NCBI RefSeq assembly: GCF_003590095.1
Contig: NC_039483.1
Span: 7,378,001 to 7,442,000 of the forward strand
Reading direction: 5' to 3'
Origin: Trichoplusia ni
Lineage: Eukaryota; Arthropoda; Insecta; Lepidoptera; Noctuidae
Length of the DNA: 64,000 bases
Of the stretch, positions 38,637 to 49,481 are shown piece after piece (position 1 is the stretch's first letter; every line of letters starts with the position of its first letter). Both the position numbers and the translations under genes were made by a program. The notes beneath the pieces are model-generated. The model ran no database searches, was not told where the DNA came from, and was given only the letters and a program-made list of their open reading frames with translations.

Positions 38637-41600
38637 AATGTTCGGTTGATTTTAGTTAATGACTGATTCAATTAATTTTAGGCACTGTTAGATCTGTAAT
38701 CAAAAGTGTTGCCAGTCTGAAAGCAAAAAGCCTCTACGAGCAGAGTAAAGCGCGCGCCGTCTCGCTTCAAACAACAAAACTGCTTAAAAAGTTCATACTT
38801 TTACAATACATAGGTAATTCTTATTTGTACAGTTAGAAACCAAAGTTTACGAGTCAGGTTTACACAATACTTCTGTAAAGCAATATGATACCAGTAGGAG
38901 ACATCAGTTTTAACCTTTGTTAAAAGACTTGTATTTTATTCACACCTGTACCTTTATCGCATTCACCAAATCTTACGACTTCTTTTGTTTCGTAAATCTG
39001 TTTGAGTGTGTACACTTGTGATGCTGACTATTCAACCAGTATTATTCTTTATCCCCGCGACAGACGAGACCGGAGTCACAACAAACAATGCAAGAGACAT
39101 GCAAAAACATCACTAAACGTCCGCCAACAAAGTATTTTAATGTAAATTTCCTGAACGTCACCCTATAATGTTACATTACAGTACCAGAGTAACAAAGTTC
39201 CGTATCATTTGACACAAAAACTGTGTAACTTGATAGCGAGTTTCCCGCGCTCGCTAATTGGCCGAGCGTTTCGGTGTAGGATTACGAAAGTAGGACGACA
39301 ATGAGTTAGACGATTTGGGAGATATAGGATTAGTGAATCTCGAGAACACTGTTCTTGTGACAATGTCATGTTTAATGATATTGGTTATTGTTTTAGCAAG
39401 TTGTTTTGATTTGAAGTGGTTGTTGGCACGACGTTTGCTACTGCTTGGAATAAGCTGTTTTGCAGTGTCCTTCTTGTAGTTTTTTGTATAATAATGGATA
39501 CGCATTTTTTAATTTGTCCCGCAAACATAAATTGACCAAATTACAGTGAATGAAACTTTCGCGTGACGTCACGATTGAGTATAAATTTTACTCTATCGTT
39601 ACGTCACAAGCAGTTAATCTTTGTCAATTCTAGTTTTTCTGAAAAAGGAAAAATACATGTCTCATACTTTTCAATTATCTAACTGAGGGACTAATGAGAT
39701 TTTTTCTTTTTATACCCAGTCATCATCCCTAGTGTAGCGATTAAAAACTAAGCATTTCCTCTACTAAAAAGTGTAGTTGGAATCGATATTCTAAAAGTTA
39801 CTTAGACATTGGCAGCATGCAGGTCATTTATTTTCTTTAAATTCTCGACTAACAGCAAAACTCAAGTTATTCATTTAAAGATTTTAGAGAGCACTTTCAG
39901 CCTATTAAACACTTTTGTATACTCTTCAAAACAAACATTTAAAAAGAGAAATAAAAAGTCAAAACAATATCCGTACGTGGGTCTGAGTCCTAAATCTGGA
40001 CTTCAGTGTGACGACATTCAATAGACAAGACACATCCCGTTAATGAGCGCCGAAAACTCTTTAAATTATGTTGATCACACATCTTGAAAGAGAAAAGTGC
40101 TCAGCAGTGGGACGTGTATAGGCTGGTATATCAATACATATACCAGTCTGTTAATATCCCGCTGGGAAGTCTTCTCTTAAACGGATTCTAATACAAAGAT
40201 GTTCATCTTTATCTAGAAGGTGGCAAACTCTCTCTTTCTCTTAATTACTCGAATGAACTCGAATCTCTTTATTGTATGTGTGGAAGGGAGATGGTTTACC
40301 ACACAGTCTAGAGCAGGGCCCCAATTCTGCTATTTACAATGGCCGATGATTGAATGAAAATTGGTTTAAAATGACATTTCCTGTATATTTTTCTTGCAAA
40401 ATAATTAAAAATTTAGTACGGGACGGTACACCCAAGGTCAATACAATTAACTTCGAATTATTGTATTGGCAAAATGCTTAAGATTTAGTTAGTTTAAGTT
40501 TTTTTTTAGGTAGTTTAGTTAATAATTTCAAATTTGGGGCCCTATGATAGTAGACCAATCGGCGAAGTTCAAAACAACGGTAAAAAGAACTCAAAGGCGT
40601 GCAGTGAAAAAACGTAAAAACTGTTTTATTTATTATTATGTCCTCATAACATTTAAATTGTTTTACATTAATTGTGACCTAAATGCAGTAAATCCTGGCC
40701 CTCCTATCGTGTCACAGCGCCCGCGTGGGGCTATTTTCGACAATTTTATTTGCATATTTTAACGCTCAATTGATAGGGGCTTATTAATTTAGGGTAGGGT
40801 CCGATCTACCGTAATATATTTATATTGAACATTTGCCTTGTTGATCAGTTTTTGGACACCTTTTTACATGGGTATCGTAAACTTAATTGTCAAGGAAAGG
40901 TAGATGAATATTTTAGGACGGCGTTTATCAGGAAATAGAAAATGTAAATTAGGACGGGGTATCATATAATTCATTTTATAAATATACCAAAAATATAAAA
41001 TACATTTCAATAGGTATTGCAATAAATTTAAGGTATGGACGATTTTATCTCTTAATAAATCTAAATATTAGAAAAATCAGAAATTGAATGGACCCTTGAA
41101 ATTTTAGTTTCCAGAACTGTAAAATAGGCCCTGCAGTACTAAAATCACTTATATTCCTTCTCAAGAACAACCACAATACAAATTGTATAATCAGAAAAGG
41201 CAAAACTAAAACCTTAACACAATTTATCATTCAATCAATCAAATACTTGACATTCCTTTGATAAAACTACTTAATATTTCAATTAAATCGTACTTGTTAA
41301 GTTAATGAGTTTCGCGATAGTCTTTCTAGAATTACACTTTAATTTAAATGATCGGATTTCTCGTCCATCAACATTGATTATAATTATTCATGACGGTATC
41401 TAGTTCGTATCTATTTACTATCAGTTACTCTACATCTTGCGATAAATAGATATACACTTAATGTATAATTTTCGTCGGCTTTTACATTTGCTAGACAACC
41501 AGACTTAGCACTAACACCAGTGGGTATTCGATTCTTAAACGTTAAAATTGCTCGAGAATTAAGAATTCATAAGAGAACAAGAATAAAAATTATGAACCTT

Positions 41601-42412
41601 TGGTGAAATACTTTTGATCAAGAATTTAGACTTTTGAATATAATATTTTGACAATGATCGAATACTCTTTCTATATTATCCTCGCCAGGGTCCCCATTGT
41701 AACTATAAGCTACAAATAATATATACACAAAAATATTCGTAAGGTCTAATTTCTTTGACAGCTCAAAAATAACAATTCCAGAAAGTAAAAAATAATAAAA
41801 GCTTAGATGCAACAAATTTTTAATAATAGGTTTAAATGCAGCCACTCATACACAGTCCAACGCACCTAAACTCCTACAAACGGGCCCAACTGTCTGTGAC
41901 ATTACTCTTCCCCTCTCTTTCCCCCGCTATAATAAATGATAAAGATTAAAGAACACAAGTCGTGTTTGCCCGACAACCCATAATTTAACGTTTGGTTGCT
42001 TACAGTAACATCTAAGCGTGTAATACCAAATCTAAATTTATAATTAATGTTTTCGTGGCATATGGCATGTGTTGAATGAATTATTTACGAGTTGTGATGA
42101 AAATAACAATAATTATTCGAGTTTTTTGTGGGCATAACGGAAGTTTGGAGGAAGTCTTTTAAGTTTGTAGATGAACATGTCTGATTGGAGTAATGTCTTT
42201 TTGAGTACTGTGTCTAAAATTTAAATGTTGACCCCTTTGTGAAAAAGAGTATGCACCACTCTGGACGTAACTACTAGCTTGCATAATGGCAACAGACCAG
42301 AGCTTTTAAAATAAAACATCGATTGCAAAATTTTAGGACTGTCCCTTAAATACCTATGGAGATATTTTGAACTAGGCAGTTAACTGCTGTTACTCTAAAT
42401 TTTATAAATACA
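38637..42412. other. non-coding stretch with CRE palindrome and repeat tail
   Basis: Holds the CRE near-palindrome at 39563-39607 and, at about 40088-40148, a piece reading GCTCAGCAGTGGGACGTGTA then TAGGCTG, which resembles a common lepidopteran retroelement 3' tail, followed by a 9-bp-stem hairpin (CTGGTATAT, 40123-40131, against ATATACCAG, 40138-40146). No supported exon is seen. Confidence 0.5.
39563..39607. promoter_or_regulatory. 45-bp near-palindrome with CRE (TGACGTCA) ends
   Basis: Positions 39563-39584 pair with 39586-39607 at 19 of 22 places. Each arm begins GTGACGT, and the left arm holds the full CRE octamer TGACGTCA at 39564-39571. Such a layout could bind bZIP factors in pairs or extrude a cruciform. 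Only the symmetry and the motif are seen; function is inference. Confidence 0.45.
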
Positions 42413-42658
42413 CTAGCTGCTGCCCGCGACTTCGTCCCCGTGGATATAAGTTATGATTTATACCTGCCCTGTTTTTTTCACATTTTCCATTGTATCTTCG
42501 CTCCTATTAGTCGCAGCCTGATGGTTTATAGCCTAAAGCCTTCCTCGATGAATGGTCTAATCAACACAAAAATAATTTTTGAATTTGGACCGGTAGTTCC
42601 TGAGATTAGCGCGTTCAAACAAACAAACAATCTCTTCAGCTTTATATATTAGTATAGA
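42413..42658 (-). mobile_element. non-autonomous Helitron-like element, copy C
   Basis: On the minus strand it starts TCTATACTAATATATAAAGC, passes GAACGCGCTAATCTCAGGAA, and ends GTCGCGGGCAGCAGCTAG followed by T. It includes the ~30-bp internal block that copy A lacks. The start is preceded by three tandem AGTATAGA-like units (42651-42674), a microsatellite-like expansion at the 5' end. Open frames inside are shadows of the repeat and not genes. Confidence 0.75.
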
Positions 42659-43017
42659 AGTATAGAAGTATAGATTTATGACGTATTTAACTTTACAACC
42701 TTGCCTTGAACTATTCATAAACTTCTTATACTCTTACTTTCCTCTCTAAGAATAACAACACCTAACTGTAGTCCATCACTCAGCCTAGCGCGTAATTTAC
42801 AATGTTCTAACCAAACACATGTGGTACTAGTAAGTCAGCTCACAAGATAACATTAAGTTCACTATGATAAGGCTCTTCAGCTGAGTACCGCGACTCATTT
42901 TCCATTGTTCATCACCAAGTGTCACTTTTACCAGGAATGTGTTGCATCAGACCATTTCTAAGGACAAACGTGTTGAATTTATCAAAGGCTAGTCTAGGTT
43001 AGCAAGGATAGTAGTTA

Positions 43018-43158
43018 TGGTCACCACGTCGAACCTCTGGAAGAAGTATGGCGTGCACTATGTCAAACCCACTGAGCAAGGGTATCGCCCTGTGTAGGAT
43101 AAGCATGTGTGATTCACGCAATTCACTTGTTTGGATGTCTTTGTGTCTGTGACTTCAA
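43018..43158 (+). mobile_element. tRNA-derived SINE (family 1), decayed copy
   Basis: GGTCACCACGTCGAACC, then GGCGTGCACTATG, GCCCTGTGTAGGATAAGCAT and TTGTTTGGATGTCTTTGTGT follow the order of family 1. The A box is lost and the B box is weak. Confidence 0.55.
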
Positions 43159-44001
43159 TGTTTGAGAAATCTTCCGCGATACAAAGATTAAATTCATTAG
43201 TGATAGAGTCGATTACTCTATTTTACAAAATGCACGTTTTTAGTATCATTGTTGTATCTCAGTACTTCTCTCAATGTAGTTATGTGTACAATACACGCAG
43301 TGTTGGATTTTTTTTAAGTGTATTTATTCAAAATGTTATCTAAAACATCTTAATTTCCTTTAACTAAAGTGATATAAATATTATACGATTAAAAAGTTGA
43401 ACGATTTGCTCAAATGTGTCGGCATCAAACAAAAGAGTCTTCAAATTAGTTCAAACTTTTTGCTAAGAACTTATTAAAGCTCCTAATATGGTTGCTCATA
43501 GTTTCCTAACGCCGACATTGTTGCTGATTTAATTTGGCGCGAGACGAACGTAAAACAATAAGTTAAAAAGAAACAAATTTTTAGGAAAGAATAAATGAAA
43601 ATAAGTCTGAAAATAAACAGCAGTCAAATAAGTAGGTAATTAATCCGAATGATACTTAAAAGAAAACTCACAAAAATAGACAAAAGCCAAGTAAATAAAA
43701 GAGAAACTAATAAAATTTCCAAAAAGCGCTCTTAATTAAGCTCTTACAGTAGAAACCCATTACGAAAAGAATCTAGGAGAAAACATAAAAGTGATAGAAG
43801 CACAAGGCACGTGGGAGGACCACAGCCCAATTATAATAATGGATATTATTTTTACGACACAGACGAACATTCCGCTTCCTTCAGAGGAAATAGAAATAAA
43901 ACACCGGTAACTGAAAGACAAAATAAATGTTACGTGATGAATGAAACGGGATAACGTGGACTGACTTAACTACCAGCTATTAAAGAATTACTCTTGACTT
44001 T

Positions 44002-44050
44002 GTGGAAGAGAGATGCCGCTATGCACAGTGTATTGCGTTGTCTCCCTTTT
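44002..44050. repeat. palindromic GTGGAA...TCTCCC repeat, copy 5
   Basis: GTGGAAGAGAGATGCCGCTA and TTGCGTTGTCTCCCTTTT are the arms, and a duplicated tail follows at 44062-44092 and 44111-44141. Confidence 0.65.
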
Positions 44051-44061
44051 ACGATGACTAC

Positions 44062-44141
44062 AGTCTTGATTTAAGAGATCATGGTACGAACTCTTTTGGA
44101 CGAAGGCTTAAGTCTTCATTTAAGAGCTCATGGTACGAATT
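44062..44141. repeat. two 31-bp direct repeats (28/31 identical)
   Basis: AGTCTTGATTTAAGAGATCA... (44062-44092) recurs as AGTCTTCATTTAAGAGCTCA... (44111-44141) with three differences. Both match the tail of the palindromic repeat at 17863, so the tail has been locally duplicated. Confidence 0.75.
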
Positions 44142-47100
44142 ACAGAAACTGGCCACTGAATATTTTATTTATTGGCAGCCTGAATTTATTTGAAGTTTTA
44201 TACATATACAGGTATTGAAATAGAAAGTCTCACTTTAGCTGGCGTAAACGTTTTGGTTTTGAAAGTTCTGCTATTTGGGTTTTGGTAATCGTAGCATGGT
44301 TAAATCGCAAAGTGAATTGTCAGTTTCAAATTATAGACACTCGTATACCAATAAAATTTAAATATGAAAGCATTTTGTATTTGATATTGATCAAACAAAA
44401 GTTTTAGGCTGAGAAATCATAAAAGGTTTAAAAGCAGCAAACTTAATATTCCGAGTAATCATTTTACAAGGTATACCTTTCCTAAAATTCGACGTAAACT
44501 CATCAAGTTATTGTAATAATTTCGCTGGTTATTCCATCGACCTTTAGATATCAACGATCGACCTTGCAAACTCGGAATACAGAACAGCAATTCCAACGTA
44601 AGTAATTGAATGTGCGTGATAATTCGATATACCATGGCGGACGGGGCAAAAATACCAAGAATATATAAAACATCGCCGTATCTAATAACTCAGGAATGGA
44701 AACAAAAAGAATAATTAAAAAGTGATCAAATTCTGAAGCACAACATTCATAGCTGCTAAAATGGTATGGCAACACGAAAATGCAGAGTGGAGCCGGCAAA
44801 GTTACAGCCTTCTATAATCGTTGCTTTTTTGCACTCACCTGAAGGTCGATGGAGGTAAAATTTTAATTGGCCGAAACATTAATTCACCGTAAACTCGTTT
44901 GCAAAATCAAAGACTTCGAAAAACCGTTGTTTATTCGCTTAGGAATTCATTTAATTTGTATAACTGAGGGAGACGGATTTGCTGAATCGAGCGTTAGAAA
45001 TTCACTGAGATTTCGGTGTATTGTTTTTTATTCGTTGTTAGAATTTGCCGTTTCAAAATGTTGGTTATTCTCTTTAAATTCGGCTTTCTAAAGCCTCAAG
45101 ATATCCTTCGGGGCTTTTCGATAGAATTCCAGTACTTAATTGCCTTCAACGCCTGAACTACTATATTAAGTGTTAATGATCAACATTCAGAGAATATTTT
45201 ATGATAATTAAATGGTTCGGTACTACATTCATTAAATTATTAGGCAGAACAAGGGCGGTGTCATTATGTAGGAGTACTTACAATACGGCCTTAACGTTTA
45301 CTGGACAGCTGTTATTCATTATTTTACAACGTAATAATACACTAAATGAGATAAAGAGTGACGTCAACTTATAAATAAAAATATTTATAAGCAGCATGGC
45401 AACTTACATATGGTATCTCTTAGCTGTGATTCCCCAAGGACTTTGCTATTCGTAGGAGAGTACTTTGGCTGTCTGTTTAATTACTAATTCGATGGTTTTT
45501 GACTAGTGTGATTTACCTTTTCCACCACTATCAATAACAGTTCCTACAACCAAACCCGAGAGCTAATCTCTTAGTCTCAAAGTCAGTCAGTACAAACAGT
45601 ACGATCCATTTGAATAGTAATCAGTGTGTCGTGTCAATCCGTCACAAGTCACAGCTCCAATACTTGTGACAGCATGTCCTCCCCTTGAATTGTCTGTGTT
45701 AATGCAACATGAGACTTGATTATTAATACAGACCTAGATATATGTAGATATAACGAGGATATTTCATTTATTGTTGCAGAAGTATTCTTGAAGCATGTTT
45801 CAAGGGATTTTGTTGATTGAATAGTTTTTGGACGATCTTAATATCGAGAAGAAGAGAAGAAAAAAAGGGTAATAAATATCAGTGTCAGTTTGGTCCGATA
45901 CAAATTTGATGACTTCTTTACCAGGTAAAATAATTAACACTCCAGATTTACCAGCCTCTATTTCAATTAGATGTCCAGATGGGGAGTCAAGTCATTTGAT
46001 ACTGAAATAAACTCTTCCATATTCCAAAATATTACTTTATAATTTTTCAACAGAACGGGCTCTCAAAATTTAGTTCAAGGCCACCGAACCTCGCAAAAAG
46101 CGTCCACATCTCAACCATTAACTTCGACATAACATCCATAGCACATGTTCAGGCATCACATGTTTACACAAACACTGATTACTGTTCACACGACTCTGTT
46201 TTACAGCCGACAGCTCTCTTTTATTATTATAAATGACGACGCTCTTGACAGAGAAGATAACGAACACTAATAAGCCGTAGTTAAGTTATTTGACGGGTTT
46301 ATGGTGATAAACTAAATGTGAGGATAATAAGCAATGAAATTGCTTCAACACTTACTTTTCTAAAGGGTTTAATAACCGTTAAACTATGTAATTAGTTGGT
46401 ATTAGTTTTAGATAAGATTATTTGGGTATTAAAATGGAACTTAACTGTTTATGATGATTGGTTACATTTTAACCGATTACGTCAGAAGTTTTTGGATGAA
46501 GTTAAAAATCGCTGTGGTTTTCCATGATAAATAGGGAAGACAATCAATGTTGTGTTAACCAAACCAGGAGACGTATCATTCACACTTAATATCTCAACGA
46601 ATTCTAACCGAATTATTACAAATTCAAAATTAATTCGTTCCGTCACAAATCGCAATTGCATCGACCAATCACAAACGAGACACGAAGCAATACAAACGTC
46701 ATTTGTGTGCGAGAACGTAATTATTAATTTTAACGTTTTAACGTTTCACAATGTAAAACAAGCACAAGTTCAGTGTTTGCGTCTGTTCTTAGTTACAAGT
46801 ATTAATGGGGTAGGGACGTGACCGACGGACGAACTTCGTCTCTATATATAGAGTCCTCGTAATGGCTTGTATTTCCTCGGCTTAGCGGCTCACACATACT
46901 GTTTTGGGTATGCACGAGCATTAATTGATTGTTGCATAGCTCAAGGACTTGACATCGATTTGGACTTTTGGAGTGCAAATAACTGGAAAAGTTGACATGT
47001 TTTCTCATAAATTTAGACTTGTTACTCTATGAAACTTAACACACTTTTGGAGCACGATTTAATAACGTGTTGTTACCTTTCTTCTGTAGAAAAAACTCGT

Positions 47101-48165
47101 TACTGAACATTTTGTATGTTCTTGGATGAAAAGTTTAAAATGTTGTTACATGTCCTATTGCCTTCATATATCAAATTATCTCGCGTAATTAAACTATATT
47201 CAGAAGCTGTCAGCAACACCCCGAAAATTCTTCAAATCCGATACGGTTACCCAAATGGCGATAACCAAGAACGCAAATGAGACAACTGAATTTTGGGCAT
47301 ATTTAGCCACAGCCAACGATTCTCTATTCTCATAGAATCCCAAACCAGTTCGTGTTCACAGCCGCCCGTGTGTCCCAGACATAATGAGTTGTATTTCCTC
47401 AGCTTAAGTTGGTACGCACTATGAATGCCGTGTATTCGGCTGCATCTGACTGATAGCAAGGTGCGCGTCGTTCGCATACAAATTATCGGCACAAATCAAT
47501 GCCTGACATTCTCGGTGACTTTTGCCGTGAGACCGAGCGGCGGTGGAGTGACAGATCGATGTGTTCTATTGTAGCCACAGATAAAATGGGATTAAGAGCT
47601 TAGTTCCCAGGTCTTGAATGTTCTTGGAAGCCGGTGATCCGATTTATGGACTATCGCTACCGAGAAGCAAGTTAGTCATTAGTGTAGTCTTCTCTGCACC
47701 TTTGTTTTCATATGGAGCTATAGTTAAATCTGTTAATTTTTTTATACTCAAGTTATAACATGGATTGTTGCAATTTTTTTGGAATCCATATGATCAAAAC
47801 GCCAATTTTTTTTCCGAAACCAATTTTATTTAGTATCTACGAAATGTACATGAGGCTACCCAGTGTACCCGCCGAATACCTTAACCCCTAACCCTAAAAT
47901 GCTCACGCAATTTGAATTTCATATGAACGGTGTCAAAGTCAACACTTGTGTAGGCAAGTAGCGTGAAACGGAGTCTCAATGAACGATACAGACTTGAAGA
48001 ATTGACTGAAGTATGAGTGGTATCCACTTGAGAGTCGCTTGAGTAGCTCTGTATTATTAATTATTCTGTATGTCTGTACCGGATATTTACCGTGTGGTCT
48101 CGCGGTAGTGGGTTTGGCTTTAGACTGAGTGCGACTTGATGTTCTGTGATTATTTTTGGTAATCT
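44142..48165. other. non-coding stretch, nothing firm seen
   Basis: AT-rich. One CRE octamer TGACGTCA is at 45359-45366. A short tRNA-like GTGTGGTCTCGCGGTAGTGG at about 48091-48110 suggests a SINE head. Frames at 44551-44799, 46552-46821 and 47247-47492 have no recognisable motif. Confidence 0.55.
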
Positions 48166-48452
48166 TCTAATATATAAAATTCCCGTGTCACGATGTTAGT
48201 TACCGTACTCCTCCGAAAAGGCTTAACCGATTTTTACCAAATTTTATATGCGTATTCAGTAGGTCTGAGAATCGACTAACATTATTTTTCATACTCTTAA
48301 GTGATAAGGGTTGCTCACACTAAATAAAATATTTTATTTTTTGTACGCAAATGTTTGTTTGTATTTTTTTTTATAATGTGGCATTACATACTTGCATACA
48401 TACAACTAGAAAATAAATGATTCGGCAAAACAACGTTTGCTGGGTCGGCTAG
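48166..48452 (+). mobile_element. second Helitron-like family, one copy
   Basis: Starts TCTAATATATAAAATTCCCG and ends GCTGGGTCGGCTAG followed by T, again TC...CTAG|T. The body contains CTCCGAAAAGGCTTAACCGA and TAAGTGATAAGGGTTG, words I know from a widespread lepidopteran interspersed repeat. It has no coding capacity. Confidence 0.7.
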
Positions 48453-49391
48453 TATTATGATATTTGGGTAAATGTTCTGTTAGATTCCGACTACTGCTCC
48501 TGATAAAAAAAAAGATGTCTAGGAAAAATTAGTAGCTTTTATTCAAAACTACTATTATATTCAGTACCTACCTTACAAAATGTCCGCTATTGTACACAAC
48601 GATTTGACTTACCCCCAAATAGGAATGAATGGGGATAACAACTTGATTAAACGTAAACAGCTGCATACACACTACCATAAATATGGTACGTTTGACGTTG
48701 GTGTCAATATCAGTATACACTCGAATCAATTATTTACCTACATATCGAAAATTACCATATCATACTGACATAATTTACGTCATGACAAAAAAAAAACAAA
48801 GTTTTCGAAAGCGATAATTTAAAGGTTAACACAGACGGCGTAAAGATAACCTCTGCGAAGTATAAATAAAAGATGGCGGCAAATATTTGAAGGCTACTGA
48901 AGGCGAGATAAATATAAATACAAAGCAAAAAATAAAGCATTAGGCTATAGAGAAACCCCATCGATTCACCCTGTCCAACGCATGCCACTGACAAATGCAA
49001 TGACAGATTTCTGGCCCCGTTTTTTGTTGCCCCTACAACAATACCAACACGCATTGTTAACTTTAACCCTGCTGAATAAGACTCATTTTCCCTTAATTGT
49101 AACACAGACGAAAGATGGTACAACTTATCTTTGGTATTTGGAAAATTCCCTTCAGTGACCGCACATTTTTTTTCTTTTTCTTTTAATGTCCTGTGGTTAG
49201 GGTTGGAAAAAATATTATAATTTTGTTAAGTTTGCCTAAATTCTTCACCTCGAATACAAAATGTCACCGTACCTGAAACAATAAAAGTACACATTATTAA
49301 AATATAGTTAATCTATAAATTAATTAAAAAATAGTAAAAATATACGAAACAAAATATCCTCATAGTAAATATTTGTATAATCAGAAACCAC

Positions 49392-49396
49392 AAAAA
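49392..49396 (-). terminator. pol III terminator of tRNA-Leu
   Basis: A run of five T on the minus strand begins 6 bp past the tRNA 3' end, as expected for RNA polymerase III termination. Confidence 0.85.
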
Positions 49397-49401
49397 GAAT
49401 T

Positions 49402-49481
49402 TGACAGCGGTGGGATTCGAACCCACGCCCTTTCGGACTGGTGCCTAAAACCAGCGCCTTAGACCACTCGGCCACGCTGCC
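49402..49481 (-). tRNA. tRNA-Leu(UAG): tRNA-Leu (anticodon UAG, reads CUA)
   Basis: An 80-nt gene on the minus strand with all four stems readable. The acceptor stem is GGCAGCG with CGCTGTC and discriminator A. The D arm lies in TGGCCGAGTGGTCTAAGGCG, which is also the A box. The anticodon stem CTGGT/ACCAG encloses the loop TTTAGGC with anticodon TAG. The variable region TCCGAAAGGGC pairs as a class II long arm, typical of leucine tRNA. The T arm GTGGGTTCGAATCCCAC is also the B box. No intron is present and no CCA is encoded, as in eukaryotes. A T5 terminator follows. It appears intact and functional. Confidence 0.96.

Noticed and set aside
40123..40146. Hairpin CTGGTATAT/ATATACCAG
   Set aside because: A 9-bp stem made mostly of A/T next to a retroelement tail is too short to claim a function.
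42440..42652. 70-codon frame on the plus strand
   Set aside because: It lies wholly within Helitron-like copy C, and a near-identical frame is in copy B; it reflects the repeat and not a gene.
48752..49123. 123-codon hydrophobic frame on the minus strand
   Set aside because: The first codon is TTG, the hydrophobic part comes from A/T-rich codons, and nothing suggests an exon.
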